NCBI GenBank assembly: GCA_902478455.1
Contig: CABSLJ010000040.1
Span: 1 to 16,038 of the forward strand
DNA: 16,038 nt
Direction: 5' to 3'
Source: an uncultured Oscillospiraceae bacterium
Lineage (GTDB): Bacteria; Bacillota; Clostridia; Oscillospirales; Acutalibacteraceae
Of the stretch, positions 1 to 6,307 are shown piece by piece (position 1 is the stretch's first letter; every line of letters starts with the position of its first letter). Both the position numbers and the translations under genes were made by a program. The notes beneath the pieces are model-generated. The model did no database searches, was not told the origin of the DNA, and was given only the letters and a program-made list of their open reading frames with translations.

Positions 1-26
1 TCGGTGAAAAGGATTTGAAAAGATAG

Positions 27-1031
27 ATGGATAGAAACCAAAACAGACCGAGAAACGTACAGCGCAACCGTCCGTCCGTACCAGCGGAACCCGGCTACCG
101 GCGTCCCGTGGGCGCGGCGCGTCGTCCGGCGAGCAGACGGAGCGTCCGCCGCCGCAAGCGAAGGATGATCCTGTTTTCCATCCTGACGCTGCTTGTTGTG
201 GTGGGGATTGGAATTGCGCTGTCGCTGACCGTGCTGTTTAAGGTGGATTCCATCGCCGTGACGGGAGAGTCCCGCTACACCCAGGAACAGATTCTGGCCG
301 AGTGCGGCCTGGAACTGGGGGAGAACCTTTTTCTGGCGGATACCGAGTCCGCGCGGTCTGTCCTGGAAAGCCGGCTGCCCTATCTGGAGGATGTTTCGGT
401 CAGCCGGAAGCTGCCCAGCGGCATCGTGATCTCGGTTTCCGACGCGTCTCCCTCGGCCGTCATCGCTGTGGAGGAGGGATATCTCCTCGTCAGCGCCCGC
501 GGAAAGGCGCTGGAAGTCCTGCCCAGCGCGCCGGGCGGACTGCCCCTGATCAAGGGCGCGCAGCTGGAGCGGGCCGAGCCGGGCTATCCGATCACTTATG
601 CCGACGAGCAGACCGAGCGGGCGCTGGAGGAAATCATCGCCACGCTTGAGAAATTGGAGTTCGGCGGGATCGGCGTGATCGACCTGAGCAATCCGCTTTC
701 CATCGAGCTGGAGTACGACGGACGGATTCTCATCGAGGTGGGACTTCCCTCCGACCTGGATTACAAGCTCAAATTCGCGCAGAAGGTGCTGCGCGACGAA
801 ATCGGCGCGGACGAAAAGGGGACGCTGGACATCTCCCTGGCCACCGATATGGACGCCGTTTATTTCAAAGAGGAGGATCCCTTCGCCACGGAGAGCAGCG
901 CGCCTTCCAGCTCGGAGCCGGAGCCGTCCTCTGAGCCTTCCTCCGAATCCCCTTCAGAGCCATCCTCTGAACCGGAAAGCAGCGCGGAAAATTCCGGCGC
1001 TCAGGCGCCGGAGGAAAGCGGGAGCGAGTGA
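27..1031 (+). CDS. ftsQ: Cell division protein FtsQ/DivIB
   Basis: This is a 334-residue bitopic membrane protein of the FtsQ/DivIB family, a divisome component that bridges early and late division proteins at the septum. A strongly basic cytoplasmic N-terminus (residues 1-46, many Arg) precedes one membrane span (about 47-71). A POTRA domain follows (about 72-140, beginning KVDSIAVTGESRYTQEQI), then the beta domain to about residue 285. The last 47 residues are a low-complexity Ser/Pro/Glu tail, longer and more repetitive than I would expect. An in-frame TAG lies directly before the ATG at 27, so no earlier ATG start is possible. The ribosome site is weak (AAAAGGA, about 13 nt upstream). The position fits the end of a division and cell-wall cluster lying to the left. 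Family identity is secure; the function of the tail is unknown. Confidence 0.88.
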   Translation: MDRNQNRPRNVQRNRPSVPAEPGYRRPVGAARRPASRRSVRRRKRRMILFSILTLLVVVGIGIALSLTVLFKVDSIAVTGESRYTQEQILAECGLELGENLFLADTESARSVLESRLPYLEDVSVSRKLPSGIVISVSDASPSAVIAVEEGYLLVSARGKALEVLPSAPGGLPLIKGAQLERAEPGYPITYADEQTERALEEIIATLEKLEFGGIGVIDLSNPLSIELEYDGRILIEVGLPSDLDYKLKFAQKVLRDEIGADEKGTLDISLATDMDAVYFKEEDPFATESSAPSSSEPEPSSEPSSESPSEPSSEPESSAENSGAQAPEESGSE

Positions 1032-1103
1032 AAATACCGGAATATACGTGTTTTTTCTTCGCCGCCGGATGGACAGCGTCGGCTTATGATGGGCTGTCTC
1101 GCC

Positions 1104-1132
1104 TTGACAGCGCGCCCGGTCGGTGCTATAAT
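1104..1132 (+). promoter_or_regulatory. Sigma-A promoter of the ribU transcript
   Basis: TTGACA (1104-1109) and TATAAT (1127-1132) are separated by exactly 17 bp, a perfect consensus match. It lies about 20 bp upstream of the FMN riboswitch and in the gap after ftsQ, so ribU is very likely transcribed independently of the division cluster. Confidence 0.9.
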
Positions 1133-1152
1133 AGGACCAAATCAAAAAGCTG

Positions 1153-1270
<118 letters not shown>

Positions 1271-1298
1271 AGCACGGCGCAAAACCATGCGCTTCTGC

Positions 1299-1328
1299 GT
1301 CCCGCAGCATCTGCTGCGGGACTTTTTT
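1299..1328 (+). terminator. FMN-controlled intrinsic terminator
   Basis: GTCCCGCAGCA (1299-1309) pairs perfectly with TGCTGCGGGAC (1312-1322) and is followed by six T residues (1323-1328). It sits between the FMN aptamer and the ribU ribosome site, the standard place for the expression platform of a termination-type riboswitch. Confidence 0.92.
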
Positions 1329-1358
1329 CGTTGACAGCGAAAAAAGGAGAGATTCTGC

Positions 1359-1916
1359 ATGAAATCGGAAAAGGTCATCCGCCTGGCCCAAATGGCCATG
1401 CTGGCCGCCGTCGCCTGTGTGGTGGCGCTCATTCACTTCCCGCTGTTTCCCCTCGTGTCCTTTTTGGAATTCGACATGGCCGACGTTCCCGTCCTCATCG
1501 GCGCGCTGCTCTACGGCTCGGTTCCGGGACTGCTCATTCTGCTGGTCGTCTCGACCGTGCAGGCCTTCCTCTACGGCGGCAACGGCTGGGTGGGGCTTGT
1601 GATGCATTTTGTGGCCTCTGGCGCGATGGTGGTGATCGTCGGTCAGTTCTACAGATGGCGGCACAAATATAAGGACATGGCAGTCGGCATGGCGCTCGGC
1701 ACGGTTTGCCGGGCGGCGGTCATGATCCCGATGAACCTGATCTTCACGGTGAACTGTTTCGGCGTCCCGAAACAAACGGTGCTCGACTTGATGCTGCCGG
1801 GGATCATCCCCTTCAACCTCATTCAGGCGGGGGTCAACTGTATCCTTGCGGCCGTCCTCTTCCGCCTGCTTCTGCCCTTTTTCCGGAAAAACAGGAACAT
1901 CGTCCGCCCTGTGTGA
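1359..1916 (+). CDS. ribU: Riboflavin ECF transporter S component RibU
   Basis: This 185-residue, very hydrophobic protein matches the RibU family, the substrate-binding S component of energy-coupling factor importers for riboflavin. It normally works with a shared EcfA1/EcfA2/EcfT module encoded elsewhere. The family motif EFDMADVPVLIGALLYG is at residues 37-53, and about six membrane spans fit the sequence. The length is typical. The ATG at 1359 has an upstream AAAAGGAGA ribosome site. The FMN riboswitch directly upstream independently supports a flavin role. The gene ends with its own terminator and is monocistronic. Confidence 0.95.
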   Translation: MKSEKVIRLAQMAMLAAVACVVALIHFPLFPLVSFLEFDMADVPVLIGALLYGSVPGLLILLVVSTVQAFLYGGNGWVGLVMHFVASGAMVVIVGQFYRWRHKYKDMAVGMALGTVCRAAVMIPMNLIFTVNCFGVPKQTVLDLMLPGIIPFNLIQAGVNCILAAVLFRLLLPFFRKNRNIVRPV

Positions 1917-1923
1917 TTTCGGT

Positions 1924-1950
1924 CGGATTTTGCCGGAAAATCCGCTTTCT
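1924..1950 (+). terminator. Terminator after ribU
   Basis: CGGATTTT (1924-1931) pairs with AAAATCCG (1937-1944) around a GCCGG loop, followed by a pyrimidine-rich CTTTCT run. It begins eight bases after the ribU stop codon. The trailing T tract is imperfect, so efficiency is uncertain. Confidence 0.65.
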
Positions 1951-1953
1951 CCC

Positions 1954-1982
1954 TTTACGGCGGGAGGAAAGTGTGCTATCAT
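1954..1982 (+). promoter_or_regulatory. Sigma-A promoter of metK
   Basis: TTTACG (1954-1959) and TATCAT (1977-1982) are separated by 17 bp, with an extended -10 TG immediately before (GTGCTATCAT). The SAM-I aptamer starts about 12 bases downstream, so this is the natural promoter for metK. It abuts the ribU terminator. Confidence 0.75.
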
Positions 1983-1993
1983 AAATAAAAAAG

Positions 1994-2100
1994 AATAGCC
2001 CCTTATCAAGAGTGACGGAGGGAACAGGCCCTGTGATGTCCGGCAACCTGCTTTGCGCAAGGTGCCAAATCCTGCGGGTAAGCCGAAAGATGAGGTTATT
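1994..2100 (+). promoter_or_regulatory. SAM-I riboswitch (S-box)
   Basis: Conserved S-box blocks occur in order: CTTATCAAGAGTGACGGAGG (from 2002), GGAACAGGCCCTGTGATGTC, CGGCAACC, AAGGTGCCAAATCCTGC, and CGAAAGATGAGG. P1 forms between AATAGCC (1994-2000) and GGTTATT (2094-2100), with one G-U pair. This class binds S-adenosylmethionine and represses methionine and SAM synthesis genes. Here it precedes metK, the SAM synthetase, so it provides direct product feedback. A terminator follows at once. Confidence 0.96.
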
Positions 2101-2102
2101 AC

Positions 2103-2143
2103 AAGCACCGTTCGGCGAGGCCGCGCGGTGCTTTTCCTGTTTT
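2103..2143 (+). terminator. SAM-controlled intrinsic terminator
   Basis: AAGCACCG (2103-2110) pairs with CGGTGCTT (2126-2133), with an inner CGGC/GCCG stem. TTTT, then CCTG, then TTTT follow. It starts three bases after the SAM-I P1 stem, consistent with a termination-type expression platform. Confidence 0.88.
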
Positions 2144-2214
2144 GGGGCATACTGAGGAAGGGCGGGCAACCAAACGCCGCGGTTCCTCAGGGACAAAGAA
2201 CGGAGGTTTTTGCA

Positions 2215-3402
2215 TTGGCAAGACATTTTTTTACATCTGAATCGGTGACCGAAGGACATCCGGACAAGCTGTGCGACCAGGTTTCCGACGCAGTGCTCGA
2301 CGCCATCCTCGAGCAGGACCCGCAGGCGCACGTCGCCTGCGAAGTGACGGCGACGACCGGCATTCTCCATGTGATGGGGGAAATTTCCACCTCTTGCTAT
2401 GTGGACATCGCCGCCATCGCGCGCGACGTGGTCAAGTCGGTGGGCTACAACGATCCCGCCTGCGGGTTTGACGGCAACACCTGCGGCGTGCTGACCTCGA
2501 TTGACGCCCAGTCGCCCGATATTGCCATGGGCGTGGACGCCTCTCTGGAGGTCAAATCGGGCGAGACCGACCCGGACGATCAGATCGGCGCGGGGGATCA
2601 GGGCATGATGTTCGGCTATGCCTGCGACGAAACGCCCGAGCTGATGCCCCTGCCCATCTCTCTGGCGCATCAGCTGGCCAAGCAGCTGGCCGAGGTCCGC
2701 AAGGAGGGGACGCTTCCCTATCTGCGGCCGGACGGCAAAACCCAGGTGACGGTAGAATACGAGGACGGTCAGCCGGTGCGGGTGGATACGGTGCTTGTCT
2801 CCACCCAGCACGATCCCGATGCGACCCTCGAACAGATCCGCGCCGATCTGCTCGAACAGGTCATCCGTCCCGTACTCCCCGCCCGCCTCTTCGACCGGGA
2901 CACCAAGGTGTTCGTCAATCCGACGGGGCGCTTTGTCGTCGGCGGGCCGGTGGGGGACAGCGGCCTGACCGGCCGCAAGATCATTGTGGATACCTACGGC
3001 GGCTACTCCCGCCACGGCGGCGGCGCGTTTTCCGGCAAGGACCCCACCAAGGTCGACCGTTCGGCCGCCTATGCCGCGCGGTATGTGGCCAAGAACATTG
3101 TGGCGGCCGGTCTGGCGCGGCGCTGCGAAGTGCAGCTGGCCTACGCCATCGGCGTGGCGCGGCCGGTCTCGGTGCTGGTGGAGAGCTTCGGCACCTCCAT
3201 CGTCGGCGACGACGCGCTCGAACAGGCCGTCAATAAGGTGTTTGACCTGCGCCCCGCGGCCATCATCCGCGACCTCGGCCTGAGAAGGCCCATCTACCGT
3301 CCGCTTGCCGCTTACGGCCATATGGGACGGGAGGACCTCGGCGCTCCGTGGGAGCGGACCGACAAGGTGGAGGCGCTCAAGGCGGCCGTCGCTTCCCTGT
3401 AA
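2215..3402 (+). CDS. metK: S-adenosylmethionine synthetase MetK
   Basis: The product makes S-adenosylmethionine from ATP and methionine in the cytoplasm. From the TTG start at 2215 it has 395 residues, the family's usual size. The reading frame stays open back to an ATG at 2053, but that would translate the riboswitch and its terminator. The protein that aligns to the family begins ARHFFTSESVTEGHPDK, and GGAGG (2202-2206) sits 8 nt before the TTG. Signatures are GHPDK at residues 14-18, GAGDQGMMFGYA from residue 125, and the Gly-rich GGGAFSGKD loop at 268-276. Expression is under the SAM-I riboswitch, giving feedback by its own product. Confidence 0.97.
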   Translation: MARHFFTSESVTEGHPDKLCDQVSDAVLDAILEQDPQAHVACEVTATTGILHVMGEISTSCYVDIAAIARDVVKSVGYNDPACGFDGNTCGVLTSIDAQSPDIAMGVDASLEVKSGETDPDDQIGAGDQGMMFGYACDETPELMPLPISLAHQLAKQLAEVRKEGTLPYLRPDGKTQVTVEYEDGQPVRVDTVLVSTQHDPDATLEQIRADLLEQVIRPVLPARLFDRDTKVFVNPTGRFVVGGPVGDSGLTGRKIIVDTYGGYSRHGGGAFSGKDPTKVDRSAAYAARYVAKNIVAAGLARRCEVQLAYAIGVARPVSVLVESFGTSIVGDDALEQAVNKVFDLRPAAIIRDLGLRRPIYRPLAAYGHMGREDLGAPWERTDKVEALKAAVASL

Positions 3403-3432
3403 TGCTGCGGTCTGTAAAAAAGAAAAGTGAGA

Positions 3433-3467
3433 AAAGGCCGGTTTCCGAAGAGGAGACCGGCCTTTTT
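3433..3467 (+). terminator. Terminator after metK
   Basis: AAAGGCCGGTTTCC (3433-3446) pairs with GGAGACCGGCCTTT along 14 bp, including one G-U pair, around a GAAGA loop, and ends in five T residues. This is a strong intrinsic terminator closing the metK unit. Confidence 0.93.
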
Positions 3468-3515
3468 GATGGCAAAAATACGAATCCCACATAGAATGGT
3501 ATTGAGGTGATTGGA

Positions 3516-3929
3516 ATGTGGGATACGATTGGCACCATCGCACTGATCCTGCTGGCGGTCGTGGGGATGGTGGAGGTGGTACGGGGCATTTTGTTTGTAT
3601 TCCTCGATGGGAAGGGGGAGAGCGGCGTCATGATGATTGTGCCGATCTGTGGACACAATGAGGAAGCCGAGTATCTGCTGCGCAGCGCCGCGGCCAAAAC
3701 CAGGTGGTTCAGCGGCCCCAAAAACCGGCGGGTGATCTGTCTTGACTGCGGCATGGATGAGGAAACCCGCGCCGTCTGCGAGCTGATCAGCGCGGATTAT
3801 CCCTTCATGGAGATCTGTCCACTCGGAGAATTTGAGGCGGTATTTGGGCAAAGATGGAAAGAGCCTCTTGCGGCCGATACACTTAACAAAAAACAACACG
3901 CAGGGGGAGAACGGAAGAATTTGGAATGA
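3516..3929 (+). CDS. Small membrane-anchored protein of unknown function
   Basis: I do not recognise this 137-residue protein as a named family. It has one N-terminal membrane span (about residues 5-30), then a soluble part containing VPICGHNEEAEYLLRS (42-57) and VICLDCGMDEETRAVC (73-88). The spacing of P-x-x-x-x-NEE and then hydrophobic-D-x-G-x-D-E-x-T resembles the first half of a GT-A (family 2) glycosyltransferase. The second half, with the DxD and acceptor regions, is missing, so activity is doubtful. Five Cys residues lie in the soluble part. I chose ATG 3516 because AGGTGA is about 5 nt upstream; an in-frame GTG at 3507 overlaps that site. A terminator on either side makes it monocistronic. 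No convincing promoter is seen; TAGAAT at 3492-3497 is a weak -10 candidate. Confidence 0.7.
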   Translation: MWDTIGTIALILLAVVGMVEVVRGILFVFLDGKGESGVMMIVPICGHNEEAEYLLRSAAAKTRWFSGPKNRRVICLDCGMDEETRAVCELISADYPFMEICPLGEFEAVFGQRWKEPLAADTLNKKQHAGGERKNLE

Positions 3930-3938
3930 AAGGGAAAC

Positions 3939-3971
3939 AACCGGCGCACAATACACCTATGCGCCGGTTTT
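3939..3971 (+). terminator. Terminator after the small membrane protein gene
   Basis: AACCGGCGCA (3939-3948) pairs perfectly with TGCGCCGGTT (3960-3969), with four T residues at 3968-3971. It begins ten bases after the stop codon. Confidence 0.88.
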
Positions 3972-4011
3972 CACCAACCTGTAAAAATTCCCCTGTAAAA
4001 AGCGGGCGCTC

Positions 4012-4040
4012 TTTATCGTGCGGCGGAAGTGTGTTATAAT
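4012..4040 (+). promoter_or_regulatory. Extended -10 promoter of the murT operon
   Basis: TATAAT at 4035-4040 is a perfect -10 hexamer preceded by TGT (extended -10). A weak -35, TTTATC (4012-4017), lies 17 bp upstream. It is the only promoter seen before murT-gatD-recD2-comF, and transcription would start near 4047, leaving a leader of about 135 nt. Confidence 0.78.
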
Positions 4041-4058
4041 CATAGTGATTTTGAGCCG

Positions 4059-4136
4059 CGCGGCCTCTTTGCTTCGAGGCCGCGTCCGACGATTTCGCCT
4101 TTTTTCGGGGCCGTCCGGCGGGCTTTTTTGCCGCCG
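4059..4136 (+). other. Structured leader of murT with two GC-rich hairpins
   Basis: Between the promoter and murT, CGCGGCCTC (4059-4067) pairs with GAGGCCGCG (4076-4084). Further on, CGGCGG (4116-4121) pairs with CCGCCG (4131-4136). Two T6 runs are present (about 4100-4105 and 4124-4129), but neither directly follows a strong hairpin; the second lies inside the loop of the second hairpin. I recognise no known riboswitch. It could be an attenuator or simply a structured untranslated region. Confidence 0.4.
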
Positions 4137-4183
4137 ATGCATCACAGGACCTGGAATGTCCAAAGAGAATGGAGCTTATCAAA

Positions 4184-5557
4184 ATGAAACTGGCTATTGT
4201 GATCGCGGTCTGTAAATTCCTGCGCTGGCTTGGGGGATTGCTCGGAAAGGGGAGCAGCCTGCCGGGGCAGATTGCCCTCAAGCTCGACCCGCAGATTTTA
4301 AGCAAGGTCCGTCTGCCCGAACGCATTGTGGCGGTGACGGGGAGCAACGGCAAGACCTCCACGGTGGAGATGATCGCCCGCATCCTCACGCAGAGAGGGG
4401 AGAAGGTGGCCTGGAACCGCGAGGGTTCCAACCAGATCGAGGGCGTGGCCACCCTTGTGCTGTGCGACTGTGATTTCAAGGGAAACATGCACAGCGATCT
4501 GCTGCTGCTCGAAAGCGACGAGCGCTTTGCCCGCTACACCTTCCGCCATTTCCAGCCTACCCACTACGTTATCACCAACCTTTACCGCGACCAGCTGACG
4601 CGCAACGGCCACCCGGAATGGGTGTACGCCGCCATTGAGGAGAGCATCGCAGAGGGGACACAGCTGATTTTAAACGCCGACGACCCGTTGGTTTCCTGTC
4701 TGGGCGAGGGCCGGGAGCAGGTTGCCTGGTTCGGGGTGGACAGGCTCCCCTCCTCCACGGAGACCTTCAGCGGCCGTTACAATGACGGCGCCTTCTGCCC
4801 CCGCTGCAAGAACCGCATGGAGTATGAGTACTATCACTTCAATCACATCGGCGGCTATCTCTGCCCCTTCTGCGGCCACCGCCGTCCGAAGGCCGACTTC
4901 GCTGTCACCGGATACGACGAGGAGCAAGGCGTCGTGACCATCAATGAAAGCTATGAAATTCCGCTTAACCTCAAGAGCATGTACAATGTTTACAACATCC
5001 TGGCGGCCTTCTCGGCGTGCAGCCTTCTCGGCGTGCCGGGGGAGGAGATCGCGCAGAGCATCTCCCATTACGTCCTGCACAACGGCCGGGTGGTCACCTT
5101 CCGCGCCGGGGACAAGGAGGGGATACTGCTGACCTCCAAGCATGAAAACTCGGTTTCCTACGACCAATCCATCCAATTCGCCGTGCGGTCGGGCGGGGCG
5201 TGCACCGTGATCATTATCGTCGACGCCGTAAGCCGCAAGTATTTCACGAGCGAAACCTCCTGGCTGTGGGACATCAACTTTGAAGCTCTCGGCTGCGACG
5301 CTGTACGGAGGATTTTCCTGACCGGGAAGTATTGCTATGATCTGGCCGTCCGCTTTGAATACAGCGGCATCCCGCAGGAGCGCGTCGAGGTCATCCCCTC
5401 CATCCCGGAGGCGGTCGAGGCGCTGGGACAGCGCGCCGAGGGAACCATTTACGCCATCACCTGCTTTTCGGATAAGGACAAGCTGCTCTCCCGCGTGGAA
5501 AAGGTGGGGGACGGCATAGCTGCGCAGGGAGAAACGGAGGAGGAGAAACATGCCTGA
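4184..5557 (+). CDS. murT: MurT-like Mur ligase (lipid II amidation-type, divergent)
   Basis: The closest family is MurT, the Mur-ligase subunit that, with GatD, amidates D-glutamate in the lipid II stem peptide. From ATG 4184 (GGAG 9 nt upstream) it has 457 residues; an in-frame ATG at 4169 has no good ribosome site. Features are an amphipathic N-terminus, the ATP-binding loop TGSNGKTST (52-60), a zinc ribbon with CPRC (205-208) and CPFC (227-230), the Mur middle domain, and the C-terminal MurT domain around TSWLWDINFEAL (358-369). Compared with recalled S. aureus MurT, the triad-completing Asp in the ADG-x-DVSW region is Glu here (residue 357), and the usual KNPAG-x-N segment reads KHENSVSYDQS (319-329). 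The stop overlaps the gatD start by 8 bp. Family confidence is good, but the exact reaction is less certain because of these changes. Confidence 0.82.
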   Translation: MKLAIVIAVCKFLRWLGGLLGKGSSLPGQIALKLDPQILSKVRLPERIVAVTGSNGKTSTVEMIARILTQRGEKVAWNREGSNQIEGVATLVLCDCDFKGNMHSDLLLLESDERFARYTFRHFQPTHYVITNLYRDQLTRNGHPEWVYAAIEESIAEGTQLILNADDPLVSCLGEGREQVAWFGVDRLPSSTETFSGRYNDGAFCPRCKNRMEYEYYHFNHIGGYLCPFCGHRRPKADFAVTGYDEEQGVVTINESYEIPLNLKSMYNVYNILAAFSACSLLGVPGEEIAQSISHYVLHNGRVVTFRAGDKEGILLTSKHENSVSYDQSIQFAVRSGGACTVIIIVDAVSRKYFTSETSWLWDINFEALGCDAVRRIFLTGKYCYDLAVRFEYSGIPQERVEVIPSIPEAVEALGQRAEGTIYAITCFSDKDKLLSRVEKVGDGIAAQGETEEEKHA

Positions 5558-6281
5558 AATTAAGCTGCTGCACCTGTATCATGATCTGATGAACCTCTAT
5601 GGCGAGTACGGCAACCTGCGTATCCTCAGCCGCCATCTGGAGGACCAGGGCTTTTTTGTGACGACCGACCGCAAAAGCGTCGGCGACGCGCTCTCCTTTG
5701 AAGGCTATGATTTCATTTACATCGGCTCGGGGACCGAGTCCAATCAAAAGACGGCCCTGCGCCATCTGAGGGACTTCCGCGAGGCGCTTGTCGCCGCGGC
5801 CGAGAGCGGCACGGTGATCCTGCTGACCGGCAACGCGGCCGATATGATGGGCAAGACGGTCACCGCCGGGGACGGCACGGTGTACGAGGGCGTGGGTCTG
5901 CTGGATTTTACCGCGGTCGAAAGCGCGACTTCCCGCATCACGGGAGACGCCATCTGCAAGTGCGAGTGGTTCACCAAACCGCTGGTCGGCTTTATCAATA
6001 AATGCAGCTCGCTGGAGGGGATCGACTATTCCCCCTTTGTCATGCAGATGGGAGAGGGCAACAAAAAAGGAGACCCGCACGACGGATACCGCTACAGCAA
6101 CGTCATCGCCACCCATCTGACCGGTCCCGTGCTGGTAAAGAACCCGCACCTGACCACCTATTTCGTCAAGCTGCTGGGAATCAGGCGGGACGAAGATTTT
6201 CAGCTCAGGGAGCTGAGCTATCCGAACGAACAGAATGCCTATGAGATCACGCTCACGGAGCTGTTACAGCGGATGAAATAG
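5550..6281 (+). CDS. gatD: GatD-like amidotransferase with degenerate active site
   Basis: This 243-residue protein aligns along most of its length with GatD, the class I glutaminase partner of MurT: LHLYHDLMNLYGEYGN at the N-terminus, IYIGSGTESNQKTAL (57-70), DGTVYEGVGLLDF (108-120), MGEGNKKGD, and HLTGPVLVKNP near 189-199. The glutaminase residues do not match. The nucleophile segment (ICGGYQ in S. aureus GatD) reads TGNAAD, putting Gly94 at the catalytic Cys. The LHGP motif reads LTGP, putting Thr191 at the catalytic His. His189 is two residues away and three Cys (136, 138, 152) lie elsewhere. It overlaps murT by 8 bp, so the two are surely co-translated. It may be a structural or regulatory subunit, or use free ammonia. 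The fold call is firm; the loss of activity is a prediction from alignment by eye. Confidence 0.77.
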   Translation: MPEIKLLHLYHDLMNLYGEYGNLRILSRHLEDQGFFVTTDRKSVGDALSFEGYDFIYIGSGTESNQKTALRHLRDFREALVAAAESGTVILLTGNAADMMGKTVTAGDGTVYEGVGLLDFTAVESATSRITGDAICKCEWFTKPLVGFINKCSSLEGIDYSPFVMQMGEGNKKGDPHDGYRYSNVIATHLTGPVLVKNPHLTTYFVKLLGIRRDEDFQLRELSYPNEQNAYEITLTELLQRMK

Positions 6282-6307
6282 CATGATGGGATGCGGGGAA
6301 GCGCGCT

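Noticed and set aside
993..1012. Perfect 8-bp hairpin at the end of ftsQ considered as a terminator
   Set aside because: It lies inside the coding sequence with no T tract after it; it is probably a result of GC-rich codons in the tail.
2053..2214. N-terminal extension of metK from ATG 2053
   Set aside because: It would translate the SAM-I aptamer and terminator and has no ribosome site. MetK homology starts exactly at the TTG at 2215, which has GGAGG.
1834..3543. Long minus-strand open frame of 569 codons antisense to metK
   Set aside because: It lies opposite metK and the SAM-I riboswitch, has no recognisable domain, and is rich in His/Arg/Gly as expected for the antisense of a GC-rich gene.
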